From Streptococcus gallinaceus (GTDB lineage: Bacteria; Bacillota; Bacilli; Lactobacillales; Streptococcaceae): DNA of 64,000 bases. The position numbers and the translations under genes are program-made. The notes under the pieces were generated by a model. It ran no database searches, had not been told where the DNA came from, and saw nothing but the letters and a program-made list of their open reading frames with translations. Shown piece by piece: positions 6,818 through 16,399 of the stretch. Every line of letters begins with the position of its first letter. The stretch's first letter is position 1. The stretch spans positions 1 to 64,000 of the forward strand of contig NZ_JALJXU010000005.1 in assembly GCF_024170225.1 (NCBI RefSeq), written 5' to 3'.

Positions 6818-6970
6818 AGTTTCTTGCCCGCTGGACTCATTATTTTTCTATTGAGTCAAATTATATAAAATACCGCTAAAAAATACTGACTAATTTACTG
6901 ACTTACTACGGAAATCAGTGTAAATCTATTGAAAAATGTAAAGTGTGAAAACGGCTTTAAATCAACGTTT
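6818..6970. other. Non-coding junction between element and core genome
   Basis: No ORF with coding character. It contains an inverted repeat GACTCA ... TGAGTC (6835-6856) and is otherwise AT-rich. The right end of the mobile element probably falls between about 6.65 and 6.97 kb. No direct repeat marking an attachment site can be named because the left end is outside the window. Confidence 0.3.
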
Positions 6971-6999
6971 TTGACACTTTTTGAAACCTATGATATACT
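6971..6999 (+). promoter_or_regulatory. Strong sigma-A promoter
   Basis: Perfect TTGACA (6971-6976), 17-base spacer, TATACT (6994-6999), with TG one base upstream of the -10. It faces the frameshifted secreted-protein gene at 7037. Confidence 0.8.
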
Positions 7000-7036
7000 C
7001 AAAAGCATGGTTGAATCAAATAAATAGGGGGTAGAT

Positions 7037-7392
7037 ATGAAAAAATATTATATGGCAGTGGTGTTTTAATAATATTGGGTATGGTATTTCTCAACAGTCG
7101 TGCAACAAGCCATATTTCAGCAGTTGAGTCCACTAATGCTACGTATTCTAACAGAACTGTAAAAGAATTAGTGAAATTATCAGAAACAGACAAAGATCTG
7201 CTTTCAATGCTAGCGAAATATCCTGATGAAACGCCTATTATTGAGTGTGGTGGTTTCTTCGTTAATGAAAATGAAACAAAAGAAACATATAAAGTTGAAA
7301 TGCGAAGTGAGGATGGTGAAAAGATTTTATTTAGTGATGCCAATCCTGCAACAGTTGGTGAGGTGAAAAAGGCGATACCAGAAAATCAATAA
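7037..7392 (+). pseudogene. Secreted or membrane-anchored protein gene, frameshifted near its start
   Basis: ATG 7037 follows AGGGGG and a strong promoter, but its frame stops at TAA 7067-7069 after ten codons. The long frame, open to TAA 7390-7392, has no good start. Restoring one A in the A-tract at 7040-7045 would give MKKILYGSGVLIILGMVFLNS, an N-terminal signal or membrane anchor joined to the 100-residue polar domain (TNATYSNRTVKELVKLSETDKDLLSMLA ... PATVGEVKKAIPENQ). So this is one gene broken by a single base, either by sequencing error, true loss, or reversible slippage. The mature domain is not a family I know. Confidence 0.65.
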
Positions 7393-7426
7393 GTAGAATG
7401 ATCAAAGGTTGAAATAAAAAAATCAG

Positions 7427-7455
7427 AACAGGTCAGCGAAAGTTGGCTTGTTTTT
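7427..7455 (+). terminator. Intrinsic terminator
   Basis: 11-pair stem AACAGGTCAGC / GTTGGCTTGTT (three G-T pairs) with a GAAA tetraloop, followed by TTT. It ends the frameshifted gene before tig. Confidence 0.75.
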
Positions 7456-7526
7456 GATTGGAAAACAACTTTAATATTTAGTGACTGTTTCTTGAGCTTT
7501 AAACACATACCAAATAGCTAAAAATT

Positions 7527-7555
7527 TTGTTTTTTTTAAGACTTTATGGTAGAAT
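7527..7555 (+). promoter_or_regulatory. tig promoter
   Basis: TTGTTT (7527-7532), 17 bases, TAGAAT (7550-7555), with TGG before the -10 as an extended element. Confidence 0.65.
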
Positions 7556-7594
7556 TGACAAGAATGACAATAAAATTTTAAGGAGTAAGACCTA

Positions 7595-8878
7595 ATGTCT
7601 GTATCATTTGAAGTAAAAGAAACAAACCATGGCGTATTGACCTTCACAATCGCTCAAGAAGCCATCAAACCAGAATTGGATCGTGTATTTAACAAAGTTA
7701 AAAAAGATATCAACCTTCCAGGTTTCCGTAAAGGTAAAATCACTCGTGCCATTTTTGACAAACGTTTCGGCGAAGAAGCTCTTTATCAAGATGTTGTAAA
7801 CGCATTGTTGCCAAACGCATACGAAGCAGCTGTTAAAGATGCTGGTATCGAAGTTGTTGCACAACCAAAAATTGACGTTGTTTCTATGGAAAAAGGTCAA
7901 GACTGGGTTGTAAATGCTGAAGTTGTTACAAAACCAGAAGTAAAATTGGGTGACTACAAAAACCTTGCAGTCTCAGTAGAAGTTTCTAAAGAAGTAACAG
8001 ACGAAGAAGTAGACGCTAAAGTTGAACGCGAACGCAATAACTTGGCCGAATTGGCAATCAAAGAAGGCGCTGCAGCTGCAGGCGACACTGTAGTGATTGA
8101 CTTTGTTGGTTCAATCGACGGAGTTGAATTTGATGGCGGAAAAGGTGAAAACTACTCACTTGAACTTGGTTCAGGTCAATTTATCCCAGGTTTTGAGGAC
8201 CAATTGGTTGGACATGCAGCTGGTGAAACTGTAAACGTTGAAGTTTCATTCCCTGAAGACTACAAAGCAGCTGACTTGGCTGGTAAACCAGCAGTATTCG
8301 TGACAACAATCCACGAAGTTAAAGTAAAAGAAGTTCCAGCTTTGGATGACGAATTGGCGAAAGACATCGACGAAGAAGTTGAAACCTTGGACGAATTGAA
8401 AGCTAAATACCGTAAAGAATTGGAAGCAGCAAAAGAAATCGCCTTTGACGACGCTGTTGAATCAGCAGCAATCGACTTGGCTGTAGCAAACGCTGAAATC
8501 GTTGAATTGCCAGGCGAAATGGTACACGAAGAAGTACACCGCGCTATGAACGAATTCTTGGGTGGTATGCAACAACAAGGTATCTCACCAGAAATGTACT
8601 TCCAAATCACAGGTACAACTGAAGAAGATCTTCACGCTCAATACGAAGCTGACGCTGAAAAACGTACAAAAACAAACCTTGTTATCGAAGCAGTAGCACA
8701 AGCAGAAGGTTTCGAAGCAAGCGCAGAAGAAATCACTGCTGAAATCGAAGAATTGGCTGCAACTTACAACATGGAAGTGCCACAAGTTCGTGGGCTTCTT
8801 TCAGAAGACATGTTGAAACATGACATCACAGTGAAAAAAGCTGTTGAATTGATCACAAGCACAGCAACTGTAAAATAA
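7595..8878 (+). CDS. tig: Trigger factor, ribosome-bound chaperone and prolyl isomerase
   Basis: 427 residues, the normal length. The N-terminal ribosome-binding domain carries the GFRKGK signature (residues 43-48). The FKBP-type peptidyl-prolyl isomerase domain follows (about 150-245, starting [20 protein letters not shown]). The C-terminal helical substrate-cradle runs to the end. It acts at the ribosome exit tunnel on nascent chains. The gene is monocistronic, with a promoter at 7527-7555 and a strong terminator. Codon use is the highly expressed type, unlike the element to its left, marking the return to core genome. In streptococci this protein is also called RopA. Confidence 0.97.
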   Translation: MSVSFEVKETNHGVLTFTIAQEAIKPELDRVFNKVKKDINLPGFRKGKITRAIFDKRFGEEALYQDVVNALLPNAYEAAVKDAGIEVVAQPKIDVVSMEKGQDWVVNAEVVTKPEVKLGDYKNLAVSVEVSKEVTDEEVDAKVERERNNLAELAIKEGAAAAGDTVVIDFVGSIDGVEFDGGKGENYSLELGSGQFIPGFEDQLVGHAAGETVNVEVSFPEDYKAADLAGKPAVFVTTIHEVKVKEVPALDDELAKDIDEEVETLDELKAKYRKELEAAKEIAFDDAVESAAIDLAVANAEIVELPGEMVHEEVHRAMNEFLGGMQQQGISPEMYFQITGTTEEDLHAQYEADAEKRTKTNLVIEAVAQAEGFEASAEEITAEIEELAATYNMEVPQVRGLLSEDMLKHDITVKKAVELITSTATVK

Positions 8879-8884
8879 TCATTT

Positions 8885-8914
8885 AAAAAGACTGGAAGTG
8901 ATTCCGGTCTTTTT
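8885..8914 (+). terminator. tig terminator
   Basis: Hairpin AAAAAGAC t GGAA / TTCC g GTCTTTTT with a GTGA loop. Confidence 0.85.
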
Positions 8915-8935
8915 GCGTGGGAAAATATTTTTTTA

Positions 8936-8971
8936 TGATAATCGTCTGATAATTCTAAAGTGTGCTATACT
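8936..8971 (+). promoter_or_regulatory. feo promoter with Fur-like TGATAAT repeats
   Basis: Two direct TGATAAT heptamers (8936-8942 and 8947-8953, one helical turn apart) precede an extended -10 TGcTATACT (8966-8971). TGATAAT is the half-site of the classical Fur-family 7-1-7 box. Its place over the -35 region of an iron-uptake operon suggests metal-dependent repression. Confidence 0.5.
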
Positions 8972-9020
8972 AGTATAAAATAGAAATCTATACCACATTT
9001 TGTATCGGAGGTCAAGAAAC

Positions 9021-9491
9021 TTGATTTTGCTAGATGCAAGGGTCTCCTGCCCTTATGAAATAATATCTATCGAACTGCCAGATGACAGTGTGCATCATTT
9101 GGCGAATCTGGGATTGAAAGTTGGTTCACGCTTGGAATTGGTATCGAAAACCAAGCAGAGCGCTATTGTCATGTTAAAGGCTAATCGCTTAGCTTTTGAT
9201 GCTTCCATCTTATCTAAGGTAGAAGTGAGGGAGGCTGCAAATGAGGTGGCAGTAATCTCTTTATCTGAGCTCCCTGTTGGACGATTTGCTACTATTCAAG
9301 GGATTTTTGCGGTCAATGAATCCAAACGCCGCTTGATGGATATGGGATTAACACGGCATACAAAAGTGTATTTGCGCAAGGTGGCCCCTTTAGGAGATCC
9401 TATAGAAATCAGTCTGAGAGGCTATGAACTTAGTTTACGGAAGTCAGAAGCCCAGCTCATTAGCGTGGCGCCTATCGAGGAGGAAAAATGA
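9021..9491 (+). CDS. feoA: FeoA, ferrous iron transport accessory protein with two FeoA domains
   Basis: Start set at TTG 9021, because GGAGG (9007-9011) lies 9 bases upstream; a TTG at 9000 would put that site inside the gene. The 156-residue product is a tandem of two FeoA (SH3-like) domains. The first is about residues 8-72 (ELPDDSVHHLANLGLKVGSRLELV). The second is about 80-150 (LPVGRFATIQGIFAVNESKRRLMDMGLTRHTKV ... GDPIEISLRGYELSLRKSEA). FeoA supports FeoB. Its stop overlaps the feoB start, so the two are translationally coupled. Confidence 0.9.
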   Translation: MILLDARVSCPYEIISIELPDDSVHHLANLGLKVGSRLELVSKTKQSAIVMLKANRLAFDASILSKVEVREAANEVAVISLSELPVGRFATIQGIFAVNESKRRLMDMGLTRHTKVYLRKVAPLGDPIEISLRGYELSLRKSEAQLISVAPIEEEK

Positions 9492-11644
9492 TGACACAGA
9501 TTGCATTGATTGGAAATCCGAATTCGGGAAAGACGACCTTGTTTAATTTATTGACGGGATCACGCCAGCGAGTGGGAAATTGGCCGGGGGTAACGGTCGA
9601 ACGCAAAAGCGGAACTGTACGCAATCATAGCGACTGGACGGTGCAAGATTTGCCAGGTATTTACTCCATGTCTCCCTACAGTCCGGAAGAAAAGGTGGCT
9701 AGAGATTACCTCTTGAGCCCGCATGTAGATGCTATTTTGGATGTGGTAGATGCGACAAATCTGGAGCGAAATCTGTATCTGACGACGCAGTTGATTGAGA
9801 CTGGAGTACCAGTGACCATTGCCTTAAACATGACGGATTTACTGCAGGCGCAAGGCAGAACGGTCAATATGGAGAAAATGGCTTATTTGATGGGGACGCC
9901 AGTTGTTGCGATTAGTGCGCTGCACAATACTGGGGTGGATAAGGCGGTGAAGGTGGTGGCTCAGCCAAGGCATAACCAAGTTGATGCTTCAGTTTTTCCA
10001 ACCTATGATGATAAATTTGAAGCTGCCTTGGCCCAGATTGTAGAGGTTTTAGGCAATAGCGTTTCAGAAAAATCTAGCCGTTTTTATGCCATCAAATTAT
10101 TCGAAGGGGATAGTTTGGTCTGGTCGGAGATGCCTCTATCTGCTTTTCAGGAGAAAGAGGTTAAGGATATCATCCGTATCACGGAGGAAATTTTCACAGA
10201 GGATGCGGAGTCTATCGTGGTTAATGAGCGCTATGCTTTCATTGAAAAAGTCTGTCAGTTGGTGCAAAGTCAGGAAAGTGACTTTAAGCTCAATTTGTCC
10301 GATAAGATTGACTGTGTGGTGACCAATCGTATCTTAGCGCTGCCGATTTTTGCGCTAGTCATGTATCTGGTCTATTACTTATCCATTCAGACTGTTGGGA
10401 CAATGGGGACGGACTGGGTCAACGATGTTTTGTTTGGAGAGTGGATTCCAGAAACTGTTCGATCTTGGTTAGAAAGTCTAGCGGTTGAGTCGTGGTTGCA
10501 GTCCTTGATTATAGATGGGATTATTGCCGGCGTGGGGACTGTTCTAGGCTTCTTGCCACAGATTATCGTGCTCTTTCTCTGCTTGGGCGTTCTGGAAGAT
10601 ATCGGCTACATGAGCCGGATTGCCTTTGTGATGGACCGTGTGTTTAGACGTTTTGGTCTTTCGGGCAAATCCTTTATTCCGATGTTGATATCAACGGGAT
10701 GTGGTGTGCCAGGGATTATGTCCAGTCGGACGATTGAGAACGAGCGGGAGCGAAAAATTACGATCATGACAACGACCTTTATGCCTTGTTCGGCTAAGTT
10801 GTCAATTATCGCCTTGATTGCAGGAGCGTTTTTTCCGCAAACTCCGTGGGTGGCTCCGAGCACCTATTTTGTCGGATTTGGCACCATCATTCTCTCAGGA
10901 ATTGCGTTGAAAAAGACAAAGGCCTTGAGTGGTGATACCAGCCCGTTTATTATGGAATTACCAGCCTATCATCTCCCTAAATGGACGGCGGTTCTTCGTT
11001 ACGCTCTGGGGAAAGGTTTGAGTTTTGCCAAACGAGCAGGTACTATTATTTTCAGCTTGACGGTCTTGATTTGGTTTTTGTCCAACTACAATCTCCGTCT
11101 GCAAGCAGTCGAAACGGATCATTCTCTGCTGGCTAGCTTGGGTCGTGGTTTGGCTTGGATGTTTACACCGCTTGGTTTTGGAAATTGGAAGGCGACCGTT
11201 GCGGCTATCACGGGACTGGCAGCCAAGGAAACGGTGGTTGCTACTTTTGGGATTCTTTATAACAATCCTGATGCGGGAGAAACGAGTAAAGTTTTGTGGC
11301 ACAGCTTGCAGCAGGATTACTCTGCGCTAGCAGCTTATTCATTTCTTGTCTTTAACCTCCTGTGTGCTCCATGTTTTGCGGCCATGGGAGCTATTAAGCG
11401 TGAAATGGCTGAGTGGAAATGGACCTTGTACGCCATCGGATTTCAGACATTCTTGGCTTATGTGGTCAGTCTAGTGATTTATCAGTTCGGACTGGTATTT
11501 CTCTATGGACAAACCTTCAATTTATGGACAGGAGTAGCTGGATTGGCTTTGCTTGGTATGGGGTATTTCATTATCCGTAAACCTCGTACGGCTACGGAAA
11601 AAGTCATTGGCTTGGATAATTTAGCAGCTTGGAAAGAAGGATAA
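9488..11644 (+). CDS. feoB: FeoB, ferrous iron transporter with G-protein domain
   Basis: 718 residues. The N-terminal GTPase domain has G1 GNPNSGKTT (residues 9-17), G3 DLPG and G4 NMTD. The C-terminal half is a multi-pass membrane domain with the gate motifs (GFLPQI, GCGVPGIMSSRTIENERERK, MPCSAKLSI) that contain the conserved cysteines. It imports Fe2+ across the cytoplasmic membrane. ATG 9488 overlaps the feoA stop by 4 bases; ATG 9491 is an equally possible start. Followed at once by a small cysteine-rich partner. Confidence 0.96.
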   Translation: MMTQIALIGNPNSGKTTLFNLLTGSRQRVGNWPGVTVERKSGTVRNHSDWTVQDLPGIYSMSPYSPEEKVARDYLLSPHVDAILDVVDATNLERNLYLTTQLIETGVPVTIALNMTDLLQAQGRTVNMEKMAYLMGTPVVAISALHNTGVDKAVKVVAQPRHNQVDASVFPTYDDKFEAALAQIVEVLGNSVSEKSSRFYAIKLFEGDSLVWSEMPLSAFQEKEVKDIIRITEEIFTEDAESIVVNERYAFIEKVCQLVQSQESDFKLNLSDKIDCVVTNRILALPIFALVMYLVYYLSIQTVGTMGTDWVNDVLFGEWIPETVRSWLESLAVESWLQSLIIDGIIAGVGTVLGFLPQIIVLFLCLGVLEDIGYMSRIAFVMDRVFRRFGLSGKSFIPMLISTGCGVPGIMSSRTIENERERKITIMTTTFMPCSAKLSIIALIAGAFFPQTPWVAPSTYFVGFGTIILSGIALKKTKALSGDTSPFIMELPAYHLPKWTAVLRYALGKGLSFAKRAGTIIFSLTVLIWFLSNYNLRLQAVETDHSLLASLGRGLAWMFTPLGFGNWKATVAAITGLAAKETVVATFGILYNNPDAGETSKVLWHSLQQDYSALAAYSFLVFNLLCAPCFAAMGAIKREMAEWKWTLYAIGFQTFLAYVVSLVIYQFGLVFLYGQTFNLWTGVAGLALLGMGYFIIRKPRTATEKVIGLDNLAAWKEG

Positions 11645-11794
11645 ATGATGGCAACAATTATTATTGCAGCGCTCATTGCGCTCGCTGTCGGACTCAGTAT
11701 TCGACATACGATATATCAAAAAGGTTCTTGCGGAGATTGTCATGTGGACTGCCCGGTGAGAGAACAAATGCCGCATTCGCACAAAGAAGGATAG
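11645..11794 (+). CDS. FeoB-associated cysteine-rich membrane protein
   Basis: 49-residue protein starting directly after the feoB stop. Residues 3-18 (ATIIIAALIALAVGLS) form one membrane helix. The tail carries CGDCHVDCP and a histidine-rich end (MPHSHKEG), a likely metal-binding face. Such small proteins follow feoB in many Firmicutes and are proposed to assist or regulate iron transfer; this is family knowledge, not shown here. Third gene of the feo operon. Confidence 0.85.
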   Translation: MMATIIIAALIALAVGLSIRHTIYQKGSCGDCHVDCPVREQMPHSHKEG

Positions 11795-11820
11795 AAAGTT
11801 GATTTGCCTTGGTAATATCT

Positions 11821-11849
11821 TTGACTATTTGCGAAAATTAGCGTAAAAT
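11821..11849 (+). promoter_or_regulatory. rpoE promoter
   Basis: TTGACT (11821-11826), 17 bases, TAAAAT (11844-11849). Confidence 0.75.
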
Positions 11850-11879
11850 AGCAAGGAAAGACAAAAAAGGAGAATAGCC

Positions 11880-12470
11880 TTGGAATTAAATGTATTTGCA
11901 GGACAAGAAAAAAGTGAATTATCAATGATCGAGGTGGCGCGTGCTATCTTGGAAGAACGTGGTCGTGATAATGAAATGTACTTCAATGACTTGGTAAACG
12001 AAATCCAAAATTACTTAGAAAAATCAAACAGCGAGATTCGTGCTGCGCTTCCAATCTTCTATTCAGACTTGAATGTGGATGGCAGCTTTATTCCTCTAGG
12101 TGAAAACAAGTGGGGTCTTCGTTCATGGTATGCAATCGACGAAATCGACGAAGAAGTGATTACACTTGAAGAAGACGATGAAGATGCACCAAAACGTAAG
12201 AAAAAACGTGTTAATGCCTTTATGGATGGTGATGACGATGCCATTGATTATGGTAACGACGATCCTGAAGATGAAGATTCATACGACGATGAAGACGTAG
12301 AAGAAAATACCTCATACGACGAAGAAAATCCAGATGACGAAAAAGATGAGGTCGAATCATACGATTCAGAAATCAACGAAATCATCCCAGATGATGACTT
12401 GGAAGAAGACGTTGAATTGAATGAAGAAGATGATGATTACTCAGACGATGACTTAGAAGAAGTTGAGTAA
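11880..12470 (+). CDS. rpoE: RNA polymerase delta subunit
   Basis: Starts at TTG 11880 with AAAAGGAG upstream; TTG is the usual start in streptococci, and [20 protein letters not shown] is the conserved N-terminus. Residues 1 to about 90 form the folded domain ([24 protein letters not shown] ... [15 protein letters not shown]). Residues about 95-196 are an acidic, mostly D and E tail that mimics nucleic acid and helps polymerase recycling and promoter selectivity. The repetitive GAC/GAA codons explain the low-complexity shadow frames. It lies upstream of pyrG, as in Bacillus and streptococci. Confidence 0.97.
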   Translation: MELNVFAGQEKSELSMIEVARAILEERGRDNEMYFNDLVNEIQNYLEKSNSEIRAALPIFYSDLNVDGSFIPLGENKWGLRSWYAIDEIDEEVITLEEDDEDAPKRKKKRVNAFMDGDDDAIDYGNDDPEDEDSYDDEDVEENTSYDEENPDDEKDEVESYDSEINEIIPDDDLEEDVELNEEDDDYSDDDLEEVE

Positions 12471-12488
12471 TTTTTCAGAGTTCGATAT

Positions 12489-14220
<1,732 letters not shown>

Positions 14221-14245
14221 TTTTCAATTTTTTTGAAAAAAGTTG

Positions 14246-14274
14246 TTGACAAGGAACTAGTGTCATGGTATACT
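14246..14274 (+). promoter_or_regulatory. tRNA-Leu promoter
   Basis: TTGACA (14246-14251), 17 bases, TATACT (14269-14274) with TGG before the -10; a near-consensus stable-RNA promoter. Confidence 0.85.
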
Positions 14275-14288
14275 GGTTCTTGTGTTAA

Positions 14289-14374
14289 GCGGAAATGGCG
14301 GAATTGGCAGACGCGCAGGACTAAGGATTCTGTGACCGCTTTAGGTCGTGGGGGTTCAAGTCCCCCTTTCCGCA
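14289..14374 (+). tRNA. tRNA-Leu (anticodon AAG)
   Basis: Acceptor arms GCGGAAA (14289-14295) and TTTCCGC (14367-14373) pair fully, discriminator A 14374. The anticodon stem CAGGA / TTCTG holds loop CTAAGGA with anticodon AAG. A long variable arm (TGACCGCTTTAGGTCG) marks a class II tRNA, and the T arm is GGGG TTCAAGT CCCC. CCA is not encoded. Own promoter and terminator make it a single-gene unit. Confidence 0.95.
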
Positions 14375-14379
14375 GAGGT

Positions 14380-14407
14380 AGACAGGTTTTGTGCCTGTCT
14401 TTTTTTG
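14380..14407 (+). terminator. tRNA-Leu terminator
   Basis: Stem AGACAGG / CCTGTCT followed by a run of T. Confidence 0.9.
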
Positions 14408-14481
14408 TTGCAATTTATAAAAGAAAATTATGAAAGCGCATAGAAAATCAGATTAGACTAGCCATTTCTATGAAAAAATGG

Positions 14482-14487
14482 TAGAAT
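14482..14487 (+). promoter_or_regulatory. fba -10 element
   Basis: TAGAAT with an upstream TGG (extended -10); the -35 region is weak. Placed about 45 bases before the fba start codon. Confidence 0.5.
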
Positions 14488-14533
14488 AAAAGGGTATGGG
14501 GATAACCCCAAAAAATAATAGGAGGCGATTCTA

Positions 14534-15415
14534 ATGCCATTAGTTTCAGCAGAAAAATTTGTCAAAGCAGCTCGTGAAAACGGATATGCTGTTGGTGGAT
14601 TTAATACAAACAACCTTGAGTGGACACAAGCTATCTTGCGTGCAGCAGAAGCTAAACAAGCTCCAGTTCTTATCCAAACTTCAATGGGTGCAGCAAAATA
14701 CATGGGTGGTTACAAAGTAGCTCGCAACTTGATTGCTGGTCTTGTTGAGTCAATGAACATCACTGTACCAGTTGCTATCCACCTTGACCACGGTCACTAC
14801 GAAGATGCACTTGAGTGTATCGAAGTTGGTTACACTTCAATCATGTTTGACGGCTCACACCTTCCAGTTGAAGAAAACCTTGCAAAAGCTAAAGAAGTAG
14901 TTGAATTGGCACACGCTAAAGGTATCTCAGTTGAAGCTGAAGTTGGTACTATCGGTGGTGAAGAAGATGGTATCATCGGTAAAGGTGAATTGGCACCGAT
15001 CGAAGACGCTGTTGCTATGGTTGCTACAGGAATCGATTTCCTTGCTGCAGGTATCGGTAACATCCACGGTCCATACCCAGCAAACTGGGAAGGTCTTGAC
15101 CTTGACCACTTGAAAAAATTGACTGAAGCTGTTCCAGGTTTCCCAATCGTATTGCACGGTGGTTCAGGTATCCCTGACGAACAAATCCAAGCTGCTATCA
15201 AACTTGGTGTTGCTAAAGTTAACGTTAACACTGAATGCCAAATCGCATTCGCTAACGCTACTCGTAAATTTGCAGCAGCTTATGAAGCAAACGAAGCAGA
15301 ATACGACAAGAAAAAACTCTTTGACCCACGTAAATTCTTGGCTGACGGCGTAAAAGCTATCCAAGCATCAGTTGAAGAACGCATTGACGTATTCGGTTCA
15401 GCGAATAAGGCGTAA
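14534..15415 (+). CDS. fba: Fructose-bisphosphate aldolase, class II
   Basis: Glycolytic aldolase cleaving fructose-1,6-bisphosphate. 293 residues. The zinc/catalytic segment AIHLDHGHYE holds D85 and H86, and later zinc histidines are in GNIHGPY and VLHGGSG. The substrate loop lies between. Strong codon bias fits high expression. Start ATG 14534 has AGGAGG upstream. In streptococci the protein is also found on the cell surface, but nothing in this sequence (no signal peptide) explains that. It is followed by an unusual duplicated terminator region. Confidence 0.97.
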   Translation: MPLVSAEKFVKAARENGYAVGGFNTNNLEWTQAILRAAEAKQAPVLIQTSMGAAKYMGGYKVARNLIAGLVESMNITVPVAIHLDHGHYEDALECIEVGYTSIMFDGSHLPVEENLAKAKEVVELAHAKGISVEAEVGTIGGEEDGIIGKGELAPIEDAVAMVATGIDFLAAGIGNIHGPYPANWEGLDLDHLKKLTEAVPGFPIVLHGGSGIPDEQIQAAIKLGVAKVNVNTECQIAFANATRKFAAAYEANEAEYDKKKLFDPRKFLADGVKAIQASVEERIDVFGSANKA

Positions 15416-15611
15416 AACTGCGAACAAATCTTTGATTTGGAGCAAACAAAGCTTAATTGAATAAAGTGAAGGAGATCTGATTATTCACAGATCTTTTTCT
15501 ACTTTGTAGTGGAGAATATAGGTTATCTGCGAACAAATCTTTGATTTGGAGCGAATAAAGCGTAATTGAATCAAAAGGAAAGATTTGATTATTCAGGTCT
15601 TTTTCTTCTAT
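15401..15611. repeat. Duplicated segment and terminator after fba
   Basis: A segment of about 47 bases beginning CTGCGAACAAATCTTTGATT occurs at 15418-15464 and again at 15527-15573, offset 109 bases, with few changes. The sub-unit GCGAATAAAGCGTAA appears three times: as the last codons of fba (15401-15415), as GCAAACAAAGCTTAA (15442-15456) and exactly at 15551-15565. The first copy is followed by a perfect terminator AGATCTG / CAGATCT TTTT (15473-15498). The second is followed by a decayed version (about 15580-15606). Confidence 0.75.
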
Positions 15612-15623
15612 AGAAAAAAGTTC

Positions 15624-15652
15624 TTGCATCAAGGTTTGAATTGTGGTAGAAT
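15624..15652 (+). promoter_or_regulatory. rpmB promoter
   Basis: TTGCAT (15624-15629), 17 bases, TAGAAT (15647-15652), extended by TGG. The leader contains the palindrome GTGCTAGCAC (15666-15675), a possible short structured element. Confidence 0.7.
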
Positions 15653-15708
15653 AGTCTGGTATGTGGTGCTAGCACATCCTTGATTATACTACGTAGGAGG
15701 AAATACAA

Positions 15709-15897
15709 ATGGCTAAAGTATGTTACTTTACAGGTCGTAAGACTGTTTCAGGAAACAACCGTTCACACGCTATGAACCAAACAAAACGTACTGTTAAACC
15801 AAATCTTCAAAAAGTTACTGTCTTGATTGACGGTAAACCTAAAAAAGTTTGGGTTTCAGCTCGCGCTTTGAAATCAGGCAAAGTTGAACGTGTTTAA
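15709..15897 (+). CDS. rpmB: Ribosomal protein L28
   Basis: 62-residue L28 starting [23 protein letters not shown], with the conserved CYFTGRK ... GNNRSHA motif and a basic tail. The zinc-type cysteine pair of some L28 proteins is absent, so this is the zinc-independent form. AGGAGG precedes ATG 15709. It is a single-gene unit ended by a terminator. Confidence 0.97.
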
Positions 15898-15907
15898 TAA
15901 AAAGAAG

Positions 15908-15929
15908 TGATCCAGTAGGGTCATTTTTT
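15908..15929 (+). terminator. rpmB terminator
   Basis: Stem TGATCC / GGGTCA, loop AGTA, then six T. Confidence 0.8.
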
Positions 15930-15971
15930 GTTGTAAAAGTCAAGAAGATATCGGTTGTCACAATCTTCTTT

Positions 15972-16000
15972 TTTACAGGAGATTGAAATTATGGTAGAAT
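15972..16000 (+). promoter_or_regulatory. Promoter of the Asp23-fakA operon
   Basis: TTTACA (15972-15977), 17 bases, TAGAAT (15995-16000), extended by TGG. Confidence 0.7.
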
Positions 16001-16031
16001 AGTGTGATAAAACTATTTGAGGTAGCAAAAT

Positions 16032-16397
16032 ATGACTGTTAAAATCAATACAAAAGACGGCCAAATCGAATTGACTGATGACGTGATTGCCACAGTTGTC
16101 GGTGGCGCTACAACTGAAATTTTCGGTGTAGTCGGTATGGCGAGTAAGTCAGCCATCAAGGATAATTTTCAGGCCCTCCTTCGTAAGGAAAATTATGCCA
16201 AAGGTGTTGTTGTTAAAACGACTGAAGAAGGAAACATTGCGGTTGACGTTTACACTGTCATGAGTTACGGTGTCAAAATCAGCGAAGTTTCTCGCAATAT
16301 CCAAGAACGTGTAAAATTTAATCTTGAAAATCAACTTGGAATTGCAGCAGATACTGTCAATGTTTATATTCAAAATATTAAGGTCGTAGGAGAATAA
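16032..16397 (+). CDS. Asp23/Gls24-family protein (YloU-type)
   Basis: 121 residues, one Asp23 domain: GQIELTDDVIATVVGGATTEIFGVVGM at the N-terminus, then VDVYTVMSYGVKISEVSRNIQERVKFNLENQLG and the closing VNVYIQNIKV. These small envelope-stress or metabolism-linked proteins have no known catalysis. The gene sits 2 bases before fakA, the same pairing as yloU-yloV in Bacillus, which hints at a role with fatty acid phosphorylation. A second family member is at 29225 in this window. Confidence 0.88.
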   Translation: MTVKINTKDGQIELTDDVIATVVGGATTEIFGVVGMASKSAIKDNFQALLRKENYAKGVVVKTTEEGNIAVDVYTVMSYGVKISEVSRNIQERVKFNLENQLGIAADTVNVYIQNIKVVGE

Positions 16398-16399
16398 TT

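Noticed and set aside
9000..9020. Longer feoA starting at TTG 9000
   Set aside because: GGAGG at 9007-9011 is placed for TTG 9021; the longer form would hide its own ribosome site.
10606..11302. Minus-strand ORFs within feoB
   Set aside because: They overlap membrane-domain codons of FeoB, lack initiation signals and match no family.
12059..12244. Serine-rich minus-strand ORF within rpoE
   Set aside because: It is the antisense of the GAA/GAC repeats that encode the acidic tail of delta; low-complexity shadow.
14289..14374. tRNA-Leu as the attachment site of the mobile element
   Set aside because: It is about 7.5 kb away from the element, separated by core genes, and no repeat of its 3' end was seen near 5-7 kb.
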